Shown here: in pieces, positions 63,526 to 64,000 of the stretch
How positions within the stretch are numbered: position 1 is the stretch's first letter
Layout of the letters: every line of letters starts with the position of its first letter
Source of the DNA: Pseudocalidococcus sp964653145
GTDB taxonomy: Bacteria; Cyanobacteriota; Cyanobacteriia; Thermosynechococcales; Thermosynechococcaceae
Assembly: GCA_964653145.1 (NCBI GenBank)
Contig: CAZZCG010000004.1
Coordinates: forward strand, 62,001-126,000
Reading direction: 5' to 3'
Length of the DNA stretch: 64,000 nt
Notes under the pieces: generated by a model
What the model saw: the letters and a program-made list of their open reading frames with translations, nothing else
Database searches by the model: none
What the model was told of the DNA's origin: nothing
Program-made: the position numbers and the translations under genes

Positions 63526-64000
63526 TAACAACTAAAATCATCTAAAATGTTAATAAGCTGTTGGAACTGGGTTTGAGCAGCTTGATGATTTGGGTCATAA
63601 CTGAGAGTTAAATTAAAGTGACTCTGAGCTTTTTCGTATTCACCAAGTTTTAGCCAGCAGTAGCCTAAACTAAAAGCTGGATGAGCATAGAGGTAAGCTT
63701 GATCGAAAGGTTCCTGACGATCATACTTATCTTGATTGCCCAAACTCAAACATTGTTCAAAATAAGGAATGGCTCCTAAAGGAAACCCTAAATAAAAAAT
63801 TAGTAAACCTGCTAAATACAGCAGTGGCGCATACTGTGGAAACCAGCGAATCCCATTCTGAATCAAAAACTGTGCCTGATCATAGTCACTTGCTTCAAGG
63901 GAATCCCATGCCAGAGTGAACAATAATAGCCGAACAAACCCAGTTTCTTTTGGTATTTCTCCAGAAAGTAGATTGGGCAAAATTCTCTCATATGCTTCTT
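63525..64000 (-). CDS. TPR-containing protein, C-terminal part (likely glycosyltransferase)
   Basis: The frame is open to the right window edge, so only the last 158 or so codons are visible. It reads EAYERILPNLLSGEIPKETGF, LLLFTLAWDSLEASDYDQA, LGFPLGAIPYFEQCL and a final TPR unit (SLGYCWLKLGEYEKAQSHFN). This is the pattern of cyanobacterial family 2 glycosyltransferases with C-terminal TPRs. The catalytic domain would lie outside. The stop overlaps the next gene start, so the two are coupled. AT-rich. Confidence 0.65.
   Translation of the reverse strand, partial: EAYERILPNLLSGEIPKETGFVRLLLFTLAWDSLEASDYDQAQFLIQNGIRWFPQYAPLLYLAGLLIFYLGFPLGAIPYFEQCLSLGNQDKYDRQEPFDQAYLYAHPAFSLGYCWLKLGEYEKAQSHFNLTLSYDPNHQAAQTQFQQLINILDDFSC

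Overview
The window is a stretch of cyanobacterial chromosome. Photosystem I genes (psaC, and a 31-codon psaM), RuBisCO accumulation factor 1, phycobilisome-domain proteins, a V4R protein, a phytol kinase-like gene and the cyanobacterial small RNA Yfr1 between guaB3 and trxA all point that way. Single-gene or short-operon housekeeping loci in mixed orientation fit a unicellular cyanobacterium. I saw no copy of the usual cyanobacterial HIP1 octamer GCGATCGC. Instead the heptamer GGCCTGG/CCAGGCC is scattered densely through genes and spacers. No rRNA, tRNA, CRISPR array or intact insertion sequence was seen.

Layout. 0-4.7 kb: a partial LytR/CpsA/Psr gene, a nucleotidyltransferase, and a response regulator/GAF histidine kinase pair divergent from a secreted DUF2808 gene, with 11-bp-phased CTCAG repeats between them. 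4.8-8.4 kb: lysS and a V4R + two phycobiliprotein-like genes cluster. 9-10.6 kb: a TPR protein and a VapBC-type toxin-antitoxin pair beside a PIN-gene relic. 10.8-21 kb: rpiA, psaM, terC, ndk, guaB3, yfr1, trxA, a LOG-family gene, purB, raf1. 21-31 kb: periplasmic, lipoprotein and membrane proteins, HAD hydrolase, Dam-type methylase, DUF58, YvcK, hemB, aldo/keto reductase. 31-42 kb: a large hybrid kinase, phytol kinase, ispD, glcD, mrp, a J-domain/TPR protein, hisZ-hisG. 42-50 kb: glmS, devBCA-type exporter, gpmI, DUF2996, peroxiredoxin Q. 50-52.5 kb: an iron-type ABC ATPase behind a Fur-like box, then a polysaccharide-export permease broken by one in-frame TAG. 52.5-55 kb: a decayed, compositionally different patch with relics of a DUF29-like gene, an MNT/HepT module and a second copy of the alaS 3' end, next to an MFS transporter that therefore sits between two alaS 3' ends. 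55-62.4 kb: alaS, a protein made of six exact 19-residue GxRPI repeats, a PAS/GAF/GGDEF diguanylate cyclase and psaC. 62.5-64 kb: AT-rich TPR/glycosyltransferase-type genes running off the window.

Functional themes are photosystem I (psaC, psaM with an HLR1-like RpaB site), tetrapyrrole and isoprenoid supply (hemB, ispD, phytol kinase), purine synthesis (purB, guaB3, ndk), carbon metabolism (rpiA, gpmI, glcD, raf1) and signalling (two-component pair, hybrid kinase, GGDEF protein). The items most worth a second look are the HIP1-substitute heptamer, the phased operator pair at 3.8-3.9 kb, the 19-residue repeat protein, the V4R/phycobiliprotein-like cluster and the alaS-flanked MFS gene with its graveyard.
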